A stretch of DNA of 64,000 bases from Buddleja alternifolia (lineage: Eukaryota; Streptophyta; Magnoliopsida; Lamiales; Scrophulariaceae). Below the pieces are notes generated by a model. The model searched no databases and was not told where the DNA came from. It saw nothing but the letters and a program-made list of their open reading frames with translations. The position numbers were made by a program, and so were the translations under genes. The stretch spans positions 18,216,708 to 18,280,707 of the forward strand of contig CM033391.1 in assembly GCA_019426215.1 (NCBI GenBank), given 5' to 3'. Each line of letters begins with the position of its first letter. Position 1 is the stretch's first letter. Of this stretch, positions 11,428-23,073 are shown piece by piece.

Positions 11428-12542
11428 TGTTTACACCATAAAATAATTTGGACTTTCGAATTACAGAGCCCAAATAGCCCAAACTGTAAAAATTCAAAAA
11501 AAGGAAATCGGGTCCACAGGTAGGTAAGATAAGACCCAATAAACTTAGAAAATGACAGAAATGTAGGCTGGGTTGATAAAAACCCAATAATGGAATCTGA
11601 AGAAATAAAGAGAGTCCAAAAGCAGTAATCTACATTCAAGAAAGACGCGCCAAGTTGAGGATTTTGAAAAAGACGGTTGGATGCAGTTGACGGCAGTTCC
11701 CAGAGACGAAGAACGTGGGTTCCTCAAGGCTAAGATATATAGGCGGCCAAGACGAAGGAAAAAAGAAGGGAGGAGAATCAACAATTTCTACATTTTCATT
11801 CTCTTAGAATTATCTCTAGTTTTAGGAGTAGTTTATAGCGTAATGTATGAGTAGCTCATAGCGTAAATTAGGAGTAGCCGTAGAATAATGTAATAGTTGT
11901 TTGTCACGAATTACTGGGACTCTCATGGAGGTATAAATTACCTTTTTTCAGATTTAAGTATTTGATAGGTTAATTTTATCTTGACTTGAGTTTTTCGTTC
12001 ACCATTCTCATATTCGAAATGAACGATTAAGAACTCACCATTCTCATATTCGAAATGAACGACTAAGAATCCAATTGAACCACCAAATAGCGTATCGAAC
12101 GCAGTGGTTGAGAGATAATCCTTGATCGAAGACTCTCATGGAGGTATAAATTATCCTTTGTTCAGATTTAAGTATTTGATAGGTTAATTTTATCTTGACT
12201 TGAGTCGTTCGATTCACTGTTGTTTCATACTCGAAATCGATAATTAAGAGTTGCGATTGGAGATCAATATGGAGGTATAATATTTATCGCTTTATCATAT
12301 TTAAGTATTTGGTAGATAAATTTATATCTGGACTTGTATCATACTTTCTCATCTATTTTCATTAATTGCGGTCCGAATAACAATTTTAAACAACACATCG
12401 AAGTGTTAAAGTTTGAACCACCGTCTAGCGTATCAAATTTCGAATGCGGGGGTTGTTAGATAATTCTAAGTGGAGAATTATCACGGGGCTTGAGTTAACC
12501 GAATTAGCTCTTCCTTATTCAATTTATTTTTATCCAGAAACA
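11428..12542 (+). repeat. 3' LTR (1115 bp)
   Basis: Matches the 5' LTR from TGTTTACACC to AGAAACA, with scattered substitutions and one ~53-base deletion near 11921. The purine-rich run near 11329-11355 (ctgaggagagagagagaag) may be the polypurine tract. Confidence 0.9.
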
Positions 12543-12547
12543 CTACT

Positions 12548-13565
12548 TGAGCTTGACTTAGTTAAAATTTATTTAAGCTCGGCTAGATTAACAATTAAAC
12601 CAAACATAACACAAATTTAAAGCTCGATTATTATTCAAATAAGCTTGAGAACAACTCGTTCGAATCGACTCGACCCATTTACAATCCTAACAGTGTTGAT
12701 ACAAAAATTGACACATTAAAACGCTCCGACTTATTAAGGCAGGGGACAAAGCTAGGACCTATCTAATTAAGTTGAGCCTCGACTTCTCCATTATCCGAGT
12801 TATCGGGGGCTACATTCTAATTTTACTAGTTAAAATTTGGGCATAGGTACTTTTTCCCATATCACTAGTGATAGATTGGTTCAAAGGTAAGGCAATCACA
12901 ATTACAAGGTAATTATAATAATTATAATCATAATTGTAATATGATTGTAGGGGATAGAATTTTTCAGTATACGTAATCAGTTCCTTGTTGGGTAGAAAAG
13001 GTTTTAAAAAAAAAAATCAAGAAATCATTGACATAATATCTCAATTTGAATTGACTTAAAATATCATATTGTAATAATTATTCTAACTTTATCAATAATA
13101 ATAGCAGCTTCGCATCATAGACTATGCATTGTGTAGTCATCTGCACACTAAGTCTTTGTATTGCAAAATAGTATTGCATCTTATATTATATTTTATGTTT
13201 TCACGATAAGTGTATATATAATTCATATCAAATTTATATTGAAAAATTTATTTATATACATGATGTTCATATGTGAAATGTAACAAAAAAATTACTACAC
13301 GATTTATATCGGGAGATCGAGACGGAGTCATCTGGCCTCAAGTATGAATAAAAAAAAAGTAGAATTATGGGTTGGTTCAAAGTAATTAAGGCCGTCATCA
13401 ATTACATTGTAATTGGCTTGGGTAGAAAAGGTTACAAAAATCAAGAAAATAATTACTCAAATAAACTTTAATGCTGCTGGTGTGGCAATAAAATAGCAAT
13501 CCATTGACAGATAGATTGTTCCACATATTAATTAGACCCCACACTGCTACTCCATAGAGGATGAT
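12548..13565. other. Intergenic DNA and upstream region of P450 gene 2
   Basis: No gene is seen. A block around 12886-13026 (ggttcaaagg, then gggtagaaaaggtt, then aaaatcaagaaa) recurs in shorter form at 13371-13450, about 200 bases before the TATA box of the next gene. The rest is AT-rich and unremarkable. Confidence 0.6.
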
Positions 13566-13573
13566 TATAAATA
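13566..13573 (+). promoter_or_regulatory. TATA box of P450 gene 2
   Basis: TATAAATA lies 65 bases before the ATG. The leader that follows is rich in CT and CA (tctctctctcattcac, accaccacaaac), typical of a plant 5' UTR. Confidence 0.65.
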
Positions 13574-13637
13574 AGGGTTACAGTTCACTCTCTCTCTCAT
13601 TCACAAATCACACCACCACAAACATACAATACAAACT

Positions 13638-16210
13638 ATGGATTATAATTTCTTCTTCTCATCATTATCTCAGCTCTCTCTTCCATGGCTAATTCCTTCT
13701 CTTCTCTTGCTCTTCATTCCAATCCTCTACCTTCTTTTAAACCCCTCCAAGCCCAAAACGACAACGTACAACTTCCCTCCATCCCCCCAAAAGCTCCCAA
13801 TCATAGGCAACCTACACCAACTCGGAAGAATCCCACACTACTCCCTTTACAAGCTATCCGAGAAACACGGCCACATTATGCTCCTCCAGCTCGGCCGAGT
13901 CCCCACGCTCGTCGTCTCATCACCAGAGCTCGCCAGAGACGTGTTGCGAACGCATGATCTTGATTGCTGCACACGCCCACTCTCCCGAGGCCAAAAGAAA
14001 ATCTCCTACGATTTCTTGGACTTAGCCTTTTCACCGTACGGTGAGTACTGGAGAGAAATGCGTAAAATGTGTGTCATGGAGCTCTTCACTTCTAGAAGAG
14101 TCCAATCGTATTGGTACGTTAGAGAGGATGAAGTTGGCCACCTCGTTGATAACATTATGCGGGCTGCCCCAAACCCGGTTGAGATGAACGACACCATGTT
14201 TACTCTTACGAATAATGTTATTTGTCGCGTCGCATTTGGAACTAGCCACCGAGGGAACCAGTTTGAGCATGGGGAGTTGAAAGAGGTAATTGATGATGCC
14301 ATGACCTTGTTGAGCGGTTTCTCGGCCTCGGATTTCTTCTCGCCACGGGTCGGGTGGGTTATTGATCTGGTAACGGGTCTGCATTGGCGATTGGAACGGT
14401 GTTATCGTAGTTTTGATACGTTCTTTGAGAAGGTGATACAAGAACACCTTGATCCGGCGAGGCCGAGGCCTGAGAATGAGGATATCATTGATGTTATGCT
14501 TGGATTGGCAAAGGAAAGGTCTACTGTTGTGCATTTAACCAAACAGCATATCAAAGCGGTTCTTGTGGTATGGAATTATTTCATCAAGTATAAATTATTA
14601 TTATTAATTTTATTCTACTTCATTCTAAGTTTTTATTAACTTACATGATTTAAATGTATCCTATCATCATCATCCTAATTCGTTTTGTAGTACATTAATC
14701 CCACTTTTTCCATGGCTGAATTAAATTTAGGGAAAATTTTGTATTTAGGGAAAATTTTATATCCCAATCTAAAAATCTTTTCGTTTTGGATTTTTAGATT
14801 GATAAATTGTATGATAATGAATTTTATTTTTAATATTAAATATTTTATATGATTTATTTTTTGTTTTAACGTAGTGGTTATCCAAAAATAACTTTTTAAA
14901 TTTTTGAACACATTAAAGTAATCTGAAATTTGAAACTTAAATCATAATTAATATTGGTTATCAATACGAAAGTCCTAAATAAATAAATTTATATGGAAAA
15001 ATACAATTGATTCATTTTTCATTCAGAAAGCTAAGGTCAATTATGTCCATAAATTTATTATCCTTAAATATTGGGTTTTTTTAATGAATAGTTATGGTTT
15101 TCTTGGATTAAAAAATATAATCATGGATTTTTTGATATAAATTTCTTTTTTAGGGGTTTAAAGTAATTTTCTCTTAAATTTATGATTTCAGTTATACCGA
15201 AGCTATGTGTTCCAAAAATTCCTGTCCATGTCAAATTTAGTCACACTCAATTAGTCATATATTACAAATGTTATAACACTTAGTTTTATTCTTGATTATT
15301 GATCATTCTTATTTGACCATATATACATCAATCATATTGTTAGTTGTGTAATTCACTTCTTATGATTTTGGCCAAACTCAATCCAAACTAAACTTTATTT
15401 GGGCGCAACACGAACAAATGACCCCGCATCATTCATGCACAAGCCAACAACATATTTAGTGGTTGCAAAGTTTTGTCCCTATGTATTTCCACCTATTTTG
15501 TCCATTCACTACTACATAACAACAAAATTTCCACCTAATTGTCACACCCACAAAATTGAATACACCTATATTTGTCATGTCAGGACATATTTCTTGGAGC
15601 GGTGGACACCAGTTCAGTTACAATGGTGTGGGTAATGGCTGAGCTCATCCGCAATCCAAGAGTCATGAAAAAGGTGCAAGAAGAAATCAGAAATTGTGTA
15701 GGAAGACAGCCAAGAGTAAAAGAAACCGAACTCGAAAAGTTCAATTACTTCAAATTGGTTGTAAAAGAAACACTGAGACTACACCCACCAGCTTCACTTC
15801 TTATACCTCATGAGACCATAAGGCAATGCAAGATTGGTGGGTATGACGTTTTGGCCAAAACCCGAGTTCTCGTGAATGCATGGGCTATTGGGCGGGACCC
15901 GAAGATATGGGATAACCCGGATGAGTTCCGACCAGAGAGATTTGATGGAAAAGATATTGACTTTAAGGGGCAGAACTTCGAGTATCTGCCGTTCGGGTCT
16001 GGAAGAAGGATGTGCCCTGGTATGACGATGGGATTGACTTCTGTTATGTTCACTTGTGCAAATTTGGTACACTGTTTTGATTGGAAACTGCCGAATGGTA
16101 TGAAGGGTGAGGAGTTGAACATGGAGGAAGAGTTTGGGCTCAATATTCGGAAGAGGGTGCCTCTCCATTTGGTGCCAATCAAGTATAATTGGGAAGATTA
16201 TAAACCCTAA
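13638..16210 (+). CDS. CYP71-family cytochrome P450 monooxygenase (gene 2)
   Basis: Exons 13638-14567 and 15584-16210 join in phase 0 over a 1016-bp GT-AG intron to give 518 aa. Features: a membrane anchor (about residues 16-34), the hinge FPPSPQKLPIIG (46-57), helix-C WR (138-139), the I-helix motif GAVDT (315-319), ExxR (E372, R375), PERF (427-430) and the haem loop FGSGRRMCPG with Cys454. The intron position and phase match gene 1, and long stretches agree (for instance GWVIDLVTGLHWRLERC against GWVIDVVTGLHRRLEKC), so the two are tandem duplicates within one subfamily. The role is that of an ER-bound monooxygenase; the substrate is unknown. The frame is open and all key residues are present, so the gene should be functional. 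A TATA box and CT-rich leader precede it. Confidence 0.95.
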
Positions 16211-16364
16211 AGCCACCATAGCTAGTTAATTTAATATGAATGTCAGTCTTTTATATATGTGCTTCTTTTCTTAGGCTTTTCTTGTGTGTCTTTCTACCGT
16301 TGCTTGTGTTTTACTGTTTTCATTGGTGCTCGCATGTTTGGTTTCTTAGGGTTGGACTCAGTTG

Positions 16365-16370
16365 AATAAA
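16365..16370 (+). terminator. Candidate poly(A) signal of P450 gene 2
   Basis: AATAAA lies about 155 bases after the stop codon, following a T/G-rich 3' UTR. Confidence 0.45.
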
Positions 16371-16825
16371 TTAAATCTGTCTTTCCTTTTGTGTGTAATT
16401 TACGAGTGCATCTAAACATAGTGGACAAACTTTCATTAAAAAAAAAATAAAATCCTATGTATCACTGTTTTGTATGCCACTCATTTTTCATCACTAATTG
16501 ATTTAGAAAATATGAATGTATTAAATTTACTAAATCAATTAATTGTAAGTAATTTTTTACTAAAACTAGGGAGGTGAAAAATCAATAGTACAAAAATAGT
16601 AGTATATAGCATTACTCAAAAAGAAATATATACACACGCACATGCAATGGAGGCAATAAGAAACGCAACAAATTTGCAATATTCAAATCTCAAAATAGGA
16701 ATTTTGTCGAAAAATCCCCAAGTCAAGACTAATGTTATCATTTAGTCCGCATTTCAAAATTAAACTGTCCTGGCTCTCTACTCACCTAAACATCCCAGTT
16801 GTCGCTCACCTGCCAGATGGGGAAA
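16371..16825. other. Non-coding stretch after P450 gene 2
   Basis: I see no gene or clear repeat. The sequence is AT-rich with one short A-run. Confidence 0.6.
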
Positions 16826-16971
16826 TTCTATGCTAGACTGAGACCATTGGTCTCGGTCCAGCTTTGGTCGTTGGATCAACAAATGGGGGGGGGGGGGGGT
16901 TAATTTGCTAAATGACCTCCCCCCATTGGGGATCCAACGGCCAAAGTTGGGCCGAGACCATTAGCATAGAA
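16826..16971. mobile_element. MITE-like 146-bp inverted-repeat element with a G15 run
   Basis: The outer ~45 bases on each side are inverted copies: ttctatgcta at the left and tagcatagaa at the right, each followed inward by the complements of tggtctcgg, ctttgg and cgttggatc. The ~50-base centre contains a run of 15 G (16885-16899). It would fold into one long hairpin. No clear target duplication is visible. Confidence 0.6.
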
Positions 16972-17013
16972 TGGCCCCACTGCATGTTGTCGTCGTAAAT
17001 AATTTCTTTGTTA

Positions 17014-18064
17014 GGGAAAATTACATACAGACCCTATTATTTATTGTCTAATATCAAAATCCCCCTACTCATTGAAAATTACCAATACAGTCCTCATGTT
17101 ACGACATTTTCTTACCATTACACTCCATGTCTATCTAATTAGGGAGCTGATAAAGGCAATCCAATTTTATTAGAGGCACTCCACTTGTATTTAAATTTCA
17201 CCACATGGACAAAAATGCCCTTTAGTCTATTAAGATAACTCTTATCATTTTCTTGAACAAACTAATTTTATACCATTTTGCTAACTAAATGTAGAATAAG
17301 TATGCAAAATTTGATAGTTCATAATTTTAAATTTTAAAAGTGACGGATAATTACTGTAAATAATAAGTAAAAAAAAAAGTTCGTAAATATGGCTAAAACT
17401 TATACTTATTTATTTAGAACCAAATTAGGATAAATGTTATTTTATCTTGGATAAAATTGACAATTATTTTTTTCCTTAAATTTAATAAAAAATAAAGTTA
17501 GCTCAATGTGATATGATTTGAAGATTATTTTTACTCTTTTGGTAGTGTTTAGGCATTTGATGTTATATTAATTTTCAATATAAAAAAAAAAATCTTTTGT
17601 TTACTATGGAGCAAATGAGCAACACATATCATTTACAAGTTCGATAAAATCATATCGGTGTTTGATATCCATGGCAAGATAATTAGTCTCATTGCACTGA
17701 TGAAAAGTAGATTCCTTTTTATTTTAAAAAAGATGCTTGAGAAAAAACACAATTTTATTTGGTATTATTTTCATAAAAAAGAGTTAAACTATATTATTCA
17801 AAGTTTATTTAAAAAAGATTATTAAGTTCACCTTTTAAATATTAATATAATAAGAATACTATATGATACATTGAGGGCATTATAGTCTACTTAGTTAATT
17901 TAAAAAGGATGTAGAGTGTCTTTAACAAAATGTGGAGTGCCTTTATCAACTCCCATCTAATTATTCTTACAATTTTACGCCCTGTAAACCATACAAAATA
18001 GACACATTGAGGGGGTGTGTTGGTAATTTCTAATAAGTGAGGGGGTCTGTATGTAACTTTCGCC
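17014..18064. mobile_element. Non-autonomous DNA transposon, ~1.05 kb
   Basis: The left end GGGAAAATTACATACAGACC and the inverted right end GGCGAAAGTTACATACAGAC are related; similarity continues inward through attaccaa. Flanks read ctttgtta (17006-17013) and ttttgtta (18065-18072), an 8-bp target duplication with one mismatch, pointing to hAT or, less likely, Mutator-like. The interior is AT-rich with no ORF. Confidence 0.65.
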
Positions 18065-18208
18065 TTTTGTTATAACATCACATGTACACATTAGTAAGTA
18101 GTACGTGGCCATTGCCAGCACCACCAAACGTCTCCACCACCATTACCGCCAGTATATCGTCATTTCTCGCCGCCATAGTAAATAATTTTGTTTCCTTAAA
18201 ACATCTTG

Positions 18209-20245
18209 GAAAAAATTGCAAAATTAGTCCTGTAACTATAGAGGGTTGGCAAAATTGGTCCCGTGTTATTTGAATTGGCAAAACTGATCCTGTAACTATC
18301 ACACGAATTGAGGATAAATTTGGCAGAAAATTGGTCATGTGACAAAAAAGCTTGTCAATGGGTAGGCAAGACCCAGCCCATACCCAAAAAGTAAGTTTGG
18401 GTGTAGACTCAGACCCAGACCCAAACCCAGACATTAAACTAGACCCAGACCCAAAACTAAAACCTAAGCCCAAGGCCCAAGCCCAACCCACATCTAATGC
18501 AATTGATATCTATATCTATCTATCAATCTATATATATATATATATATAATACATAATATTTATATAATTAAAAAAAATTACATTTTAAATTAATTTATGA
18601 AATTTACAAATAAATTTAAAAATTTTATTTTAATAATTTCTAAAATAAATTACTTATTAATATATTATTTTGTAAATTAATCAAAAAGAAAGGAAAAAGA
18701 AAAAAAAAGGGGGGGGGGTGGGGAACAGTACATCGTCTTCCCCACCCACACACAGAGCTCAATACACACACACACACACACATAGAGCAACACACACAGA
18801 GTGCAATACATACACAGGCACAACAATACACACCCCCATACACGCACAACAATCCACACACACGCAGCATACCAATACACACACACACATGCACATAAGT
18901 ATTGACATTATAATTGTAATTCATACATAAATAAAACTTTAGTTAGAATAAAAATAAATAATCACAACAAACTGAGCTGATTGGGTTTAATTAGGTTTGG
19001 GTCTAGCCAGACCCAAAGTTTTGGGTCTGGGTCTGGGACTTACCCCCATTGACAGGCCTAGTTAAAGTGACATGCACATGACCAATCCAATTTGGGAATT
19101 TTGAATTTTTAGGTCAAATCTACTTAGGTGGATTCCAAAGTTGCCAACTTGAAAAAAAATTGACAAATGGGCAAAACTCAACATGCCAAGTGGAAAATTG
19201 GATAAAAGTATAATTTTTATATTCCAAACAATTATATATTAATTAACATTTAAATTAATATATTAATTAACATTTAAATTAATATATTAAAAATATTTAA
19301 TAGTTAAAAAAAGAAAACCTAGGAGTACCCATCCCCACCCCACCCAACCCCTGTCTCTTCCACCCCAATCGAACCACCTCGATCTTAGCCCACACGCTCC
19401 TCTCCCGGATCGGCCTCTTCTCCTTTCTATTCTCAAAATTGAAGTGGTAATATTGTATATGTGTGTGTTTTTGTTGTTCGATGGGAATGTGTCTTGGGGT
19501 GGTGTCGGGCTTAAGGTCGGGGAAGGTCAAGGGCAACAACGGCGAGAGGAGGTGGGGAAGAGTCTGTGCGTGGCGTGGGTGGGGTTCGGGGGGAAGGATG
19601 ACCAATTTTTCCCTTTTTTTCATTTTGTAACTTTTTTACTTTTTCTCTTATTCAAATTTAAAAATAAATCTATTTTAATGTTCTCTTTCTGTCTTTTTTT
19701 TGGAAATTTTGATGTTGTCTTAATTTTTATATATTTTTTAATGAAAACCTGAACATTTATTGAGATTTATTGTATGATTTTGATATTAAATTATCTATTT
19801 TGTTATTAAAAATAATTTAACTTAACCTTTTTAGATATTTTAATATTTGTATAACAATTTCAATATTTATCTTTACAATAAATTACTATAATTTCCAATA
19901 TACATTTATTTAATTTTAAAATAAATTTCCAAATTTTCTATTATTTTTTTTGGATATTTTAATGTTGTTTTATACTTTTTAATATTTTTTGATTTACTAA
20001 AATTATCTTATCCGTGTCAGCATCTTTTAAAGAACTAGGAATTAAAAAAAAATGCCACATGGCAAATTTAGCCAGAAAATAAAATAAAAATCCCCAAATT
20101 GAATGCAACATGGAAAATTTCAGTCAAATTTGTCCTCAATTCGCGAATTTTTATAGTTACAGGATTAATTTTTGTCAATTCAAACAATACGGGATCAATT
20201 TTACCAATCCATTATAGTTATAGGACTAATTTTACTTTTTTCTCA
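18209..20245. mobile_element. Mutator-like non-autonomous element (~2 kb, ~125-bp inverted ends)
   Basis: The first ~125 bases are repeated in inverted orientation at the right end; shared words include aaaattagtcctgtaacta, aattggtcccgt and cgaattgagga. The flanks carry the same 9-10 bases, aacatcttg, at 18200-18208 and 20246-20254. Long inverted ends plus a 9-10-bp duplication are the hallmarks of Mutator-like elements. No transposase is present. The interior includes GACCCA-type repeats, a CA microsatellite and a GC-richer patch at 19320-19600. Confidence 0.8.
18352..19066. repeat. Nested inverted repeat with GACCCA hexamers and CA microsatellite
   Basis: Inside the Mutator-like element, tgtcaatggg followed by agaccca-rich sequence at 18352-18480 faces the inverse (gggtctgggtctggg...cccattgaca) at 18985-19062. 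This suggests a second inverted-repeat element nested within. Between them lie a TA tract (18530-18550) and a CA-rich microsatellite (18745-18895). Confidence 0.6.
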
Positions 20246-20254
20246 AACATCTTG

Positions 20255-21180
20255 CATACACTCCGATAAGTAGCTTGTCATCGTCTTGGGTACAATTAAA
20301 TGTCGCCACCAGTTTTTTGTTAGTATTGTGTGACCAACAAAATGATTAGTGGTGTCGCTAAAAGTATAATCAACACTATATAGTATCAATAAAACTGTTT
20401 TTATGTCTTTTATCTGACATCATTATTATCTTAGACAAAGTCTCTTGGCTAATCACAACACTGATTAGCCAAGGAAATGGCCCTGCACAAGAGGTGGAAC
20501 GTCCTTCATGGTTGTGATATTAAGTATAGTTTCAAACCACAGAGACTACGAGAAAATGGAATATCATTATCTCATTAAACCTTGTTCATATATAGAATCT
20601 CTTAAGGAGAGTACCTTCTTTCATGGGTATTGATCGGTGACCAATGAATGCATGAAAATCGACACTTGGTATTGTGAGATTGGATGCCCTACAAGGATTC
20701 CATGTTGGTCCAGTGTTGAACTTGGAATCTTGTGTTCACGTGGAGTGGGCCTATTGCTAGGACATTAGTGAACCTAAGGAGTCACACAATTAGCTTGATT
20801 AAGTACCTAAATACATTTAGCTTGATTAAGTACCTAAATACATTTAGCTTGATTAAGTACATGAATCGTGACCGCTGGTGGATTAAGTGCTTAATTTCTT
20901 GGTGAATCTATTAAATGAATTAATTAATGAGTTTAATTAATGATTCGAGAAAATTGATTAGGTTTGTCCTGATTAATTAGGTCGGTTAATTCATCTAGGT
21001 GGATTAATTAGTAATGGATTTAAATAGCCAGGTTTTTTTTGTTAATTATTAGTTAGTTAATAAAATTGATGTGTCAATTATACAAGAAAGAGTAAAATCT
21101 ACCTCGAAAGTGCGAAGCAGAACATGAAGGACGATCTACAGCAGATAATCTGCTTACCCCCCCCCCCCCCCCCCTCCGCT
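20255..21180. other. Non-coding DNA before the LINE, possibly LTR-derived
   Basis: No ORF of note. The style (short palindromic stretches, aattaattaatga runs, a tandem repeat at 20791-20860) resembles old LTR sequence, but no partner copy or TG...CA boundaries could be fixed. A run of 18 C (21157-21174) ends it just before the LINE ORF1 region. Confidence 0.4.
20791..20860. repeat. 27-bp tandem repeat, ~2.6 copies
   Basis: The unit tagcttgattaagtacctaa plus atacatt occurs at 20791-20817 and 20818-20844 identically, then partially to about 20860. Confidence 0.9.
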
Positions 21181-21380
21181 CTGAGCCCATGGTTTGTCTT
21201 CAATGGTTAGCCATTGATTTGGATCCTTGGTTTTGTCTTGTTCTCCTTAGTCTCCTCTTTCTCTCTTGCTTAGTTCCCCCTTCCCTCTCCTTGTTTGTCT
21301 TAGGTTTTCTCTCTTCGTGTTTACTTCCCAATCATTTCCTCCTGCTTATCTCATTCTCTTTTTTTTTCCTTCCTATCTTT

Positions 21381-23068
21381 ATGGCAAAAAATCTCGAGTT
21401 TAATCCTCTCATTGAATCAACTATGTCCCTTAATGTTGGTAATCTAGATCTGACACTTCAAAATATTAATGGGCCAGCCAATGTGTTTACTATTGTGGGG
21501 AAAGTCCTCTCAAACAAAAAAATCAATTCTGGAGCTGTCAAAAGTACTCTCCTTAAAGGATGGAACGCCAAAAATCATGTTGATGTTAATCTTGTGGAAG
21601 ACGATAAATTCGTCTTTGTTTTCCAGGACAAAGAAGACTTCAGTAAGGTGATCAACCAATCTCCATGGTCCTTTAGAGGTAACCTGTTTGTTCTCAACCA
21701 CTGGCCCCCGGAGAAGGTTCTCGGGCAAGTTAACCTGGATCATGCATGCTTTTGGATTCAGGTATCTAATATCCCGGTAATGTTTATCAACCAAGAGAAT
21801 ATCCGTCTCATCGGGAATACGGTTGGTAGCTTTATCATGTCTGATCTCACTTCTGAAAATCAGAGGTGGAAAAAATCGATTAGAATTCGGGTTACTATCG
21901 ATCTGAGGAAGCCACTTGTTGATTCAGTAACTTTCAATCCGAAACCAGGTGTGTCCATCAATGCTGAAATAAGGTATGAAAGGTTAGCAGATTTCTGCTA
22001 TATTTGTGGCCTGCTGGGCCATAAACTTAGTGCTTGTACTTCCTCCATCCACCCTTCAAATGTGCCGTCTGAAAAACTCTCTTCTTTTCCCTTTGGTCCT
22101 TGGCTAAAGACGGAAAATAATCTTTCCTTTAAAACCCCATCCCAGTCGTCTTCTTCGACTTCCCCGGCCATGAAAACCCTACAACCCTCTCCATTTGAAA
22201 CCCTAAAAAAAGATATGGAAATTACCCTGATACCCCGGGTCAAATCTCTGACCAAAGTACTACAGACACAACAACCCCTTCTATCCCCTTTGCCGGCTCA
22301 AGTCTTTTCAATTCTTACTGTAATCCTAAAGGAGCCCCAAAAATTGCCTCAAATAGCATCCTCTCATTTAATGCTCCAAATATTCTGCAGGATACTACTC
22401 AATGCATGGCTCTTGCATTAAATGCTCAATCTAAAAATGTATCTTCCGGTAATACCCTTGCCATTTCTGAAGTGGGCCTCCCAATCTGCAAAAGTCCAAA
22501 AAAATCTGAGCCCAAAAACACCACATATCTTTCTATTGCTAAGCCTTTTCAGTCCTCCTTGGGCCCATCCTCCTTTACTAGCCCATCTAAATATGTCATC
22601 CCCTCTAAAAGACCTCCTTTAAAGCCCATGTTCAAAGAAACTTCTTCCTTCCAGTCTACCAAGCGCCCCCTCTCGGACCTTACTTATTTTGAGCCCAAAA
22701 AAAAGTCAAAACAACCCATTCCAAGCGATTACATGGATGACTTAACCCTCATGCTGTATAATCTTGAGTTAGAAAATTCCCAGCCTCAAAGTCCCTGTGA
22801 TAACCCCTCTGCCCACCTCTTTAACATTCCCGGTGAAGTTATCCACTCTTTGGTTTTTACCCAAAACTTTGATCATGTTGATCCTCGGGTGATTGAGCTT
22901 GAGAGCAGTAGCTTAATGGTGACTGAAAAGAGAGTTACCAAGTGGAAAAGGTTGGCTAGGGTCAAAAAAATAATAACTCTTCTAAGTGACGATGATTCCA
23001 GTGATTCGGGCAAGCCCCAAAAAATTTCTTCCCACTCTTTCCCAGGCCCGGAGGGGTCACAAGAATAG
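21381..23068 (+). pseudogene. LINE ORF1 (DUF4283 and zinc knuckle), frameshifted
   Basis: The likely start is the ATG at 21381 (MAKNLEFNPL); the upstream in-frame extension from 21189 is Leu/Ser-rich and looks like translated leader. The N-terminal domain ends in a CCHC knuckle (CYICGLLGHKLSAC, near 21998-22040), the arrangement of plant L1 ORF1 nucleic-acid-binding proteins. Around 22210-22280 the frame shifts, and coding continues in another frame to a stop at 23066-23068. A Ser/Pro-rich linker and an Asp-rich end (LLSDDDSSDSG) close the protein. ORF2 begins 6 bases later. Confidence 0.85.
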
Positions 23069-23073
23069 TTGCT

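Larger units (their letters stand above)
8134..12542 (+). mobile_element. Complete non-autonomous LTR retrotransposon (gag-like ORF only)
   Basis: Two long direct repeats with TG...CA ends (8134-9301 and 11428-12542) bound the element. The flanking 5 bases are CTACT on both sides (8129-8133 and 12543-12547), a perfect target duplication, so the boundaries are secure. Orientation follows from the primer-binding-like sequence just after the left LTR and the purine-rich stretch before the right one. The interior is about 2.1 kb with one intact 214-aa ORF, a decayed partial second copy of it, and minisatellites; no protease, reverse transcriptase, RNase H or integrase can be found. It therefore needs a partner element to move (a LARD or TR-GAG type). 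It separates the two P450 genes. Confidence 0.92.

Noticed and set aside
18640..18930. Cys/Val-rich or His/Thr-rich small proteins on both strands
   Set aside because: They arise from the CA microsatellite, which is open in several frames by chance.
19297..19752. Overlapping frames on both strands in the GC-richer patch
   Set aside because: No domain, start context or splice evidence; kept only as a possible captured fragment.
21189..21380. Leu/Ser-rich extension of LINE ORF1, resembling a membrane protein
   Set aside because: It precedes the conserved MAKNLEFNPL start and looks like translated CT-rich leader.
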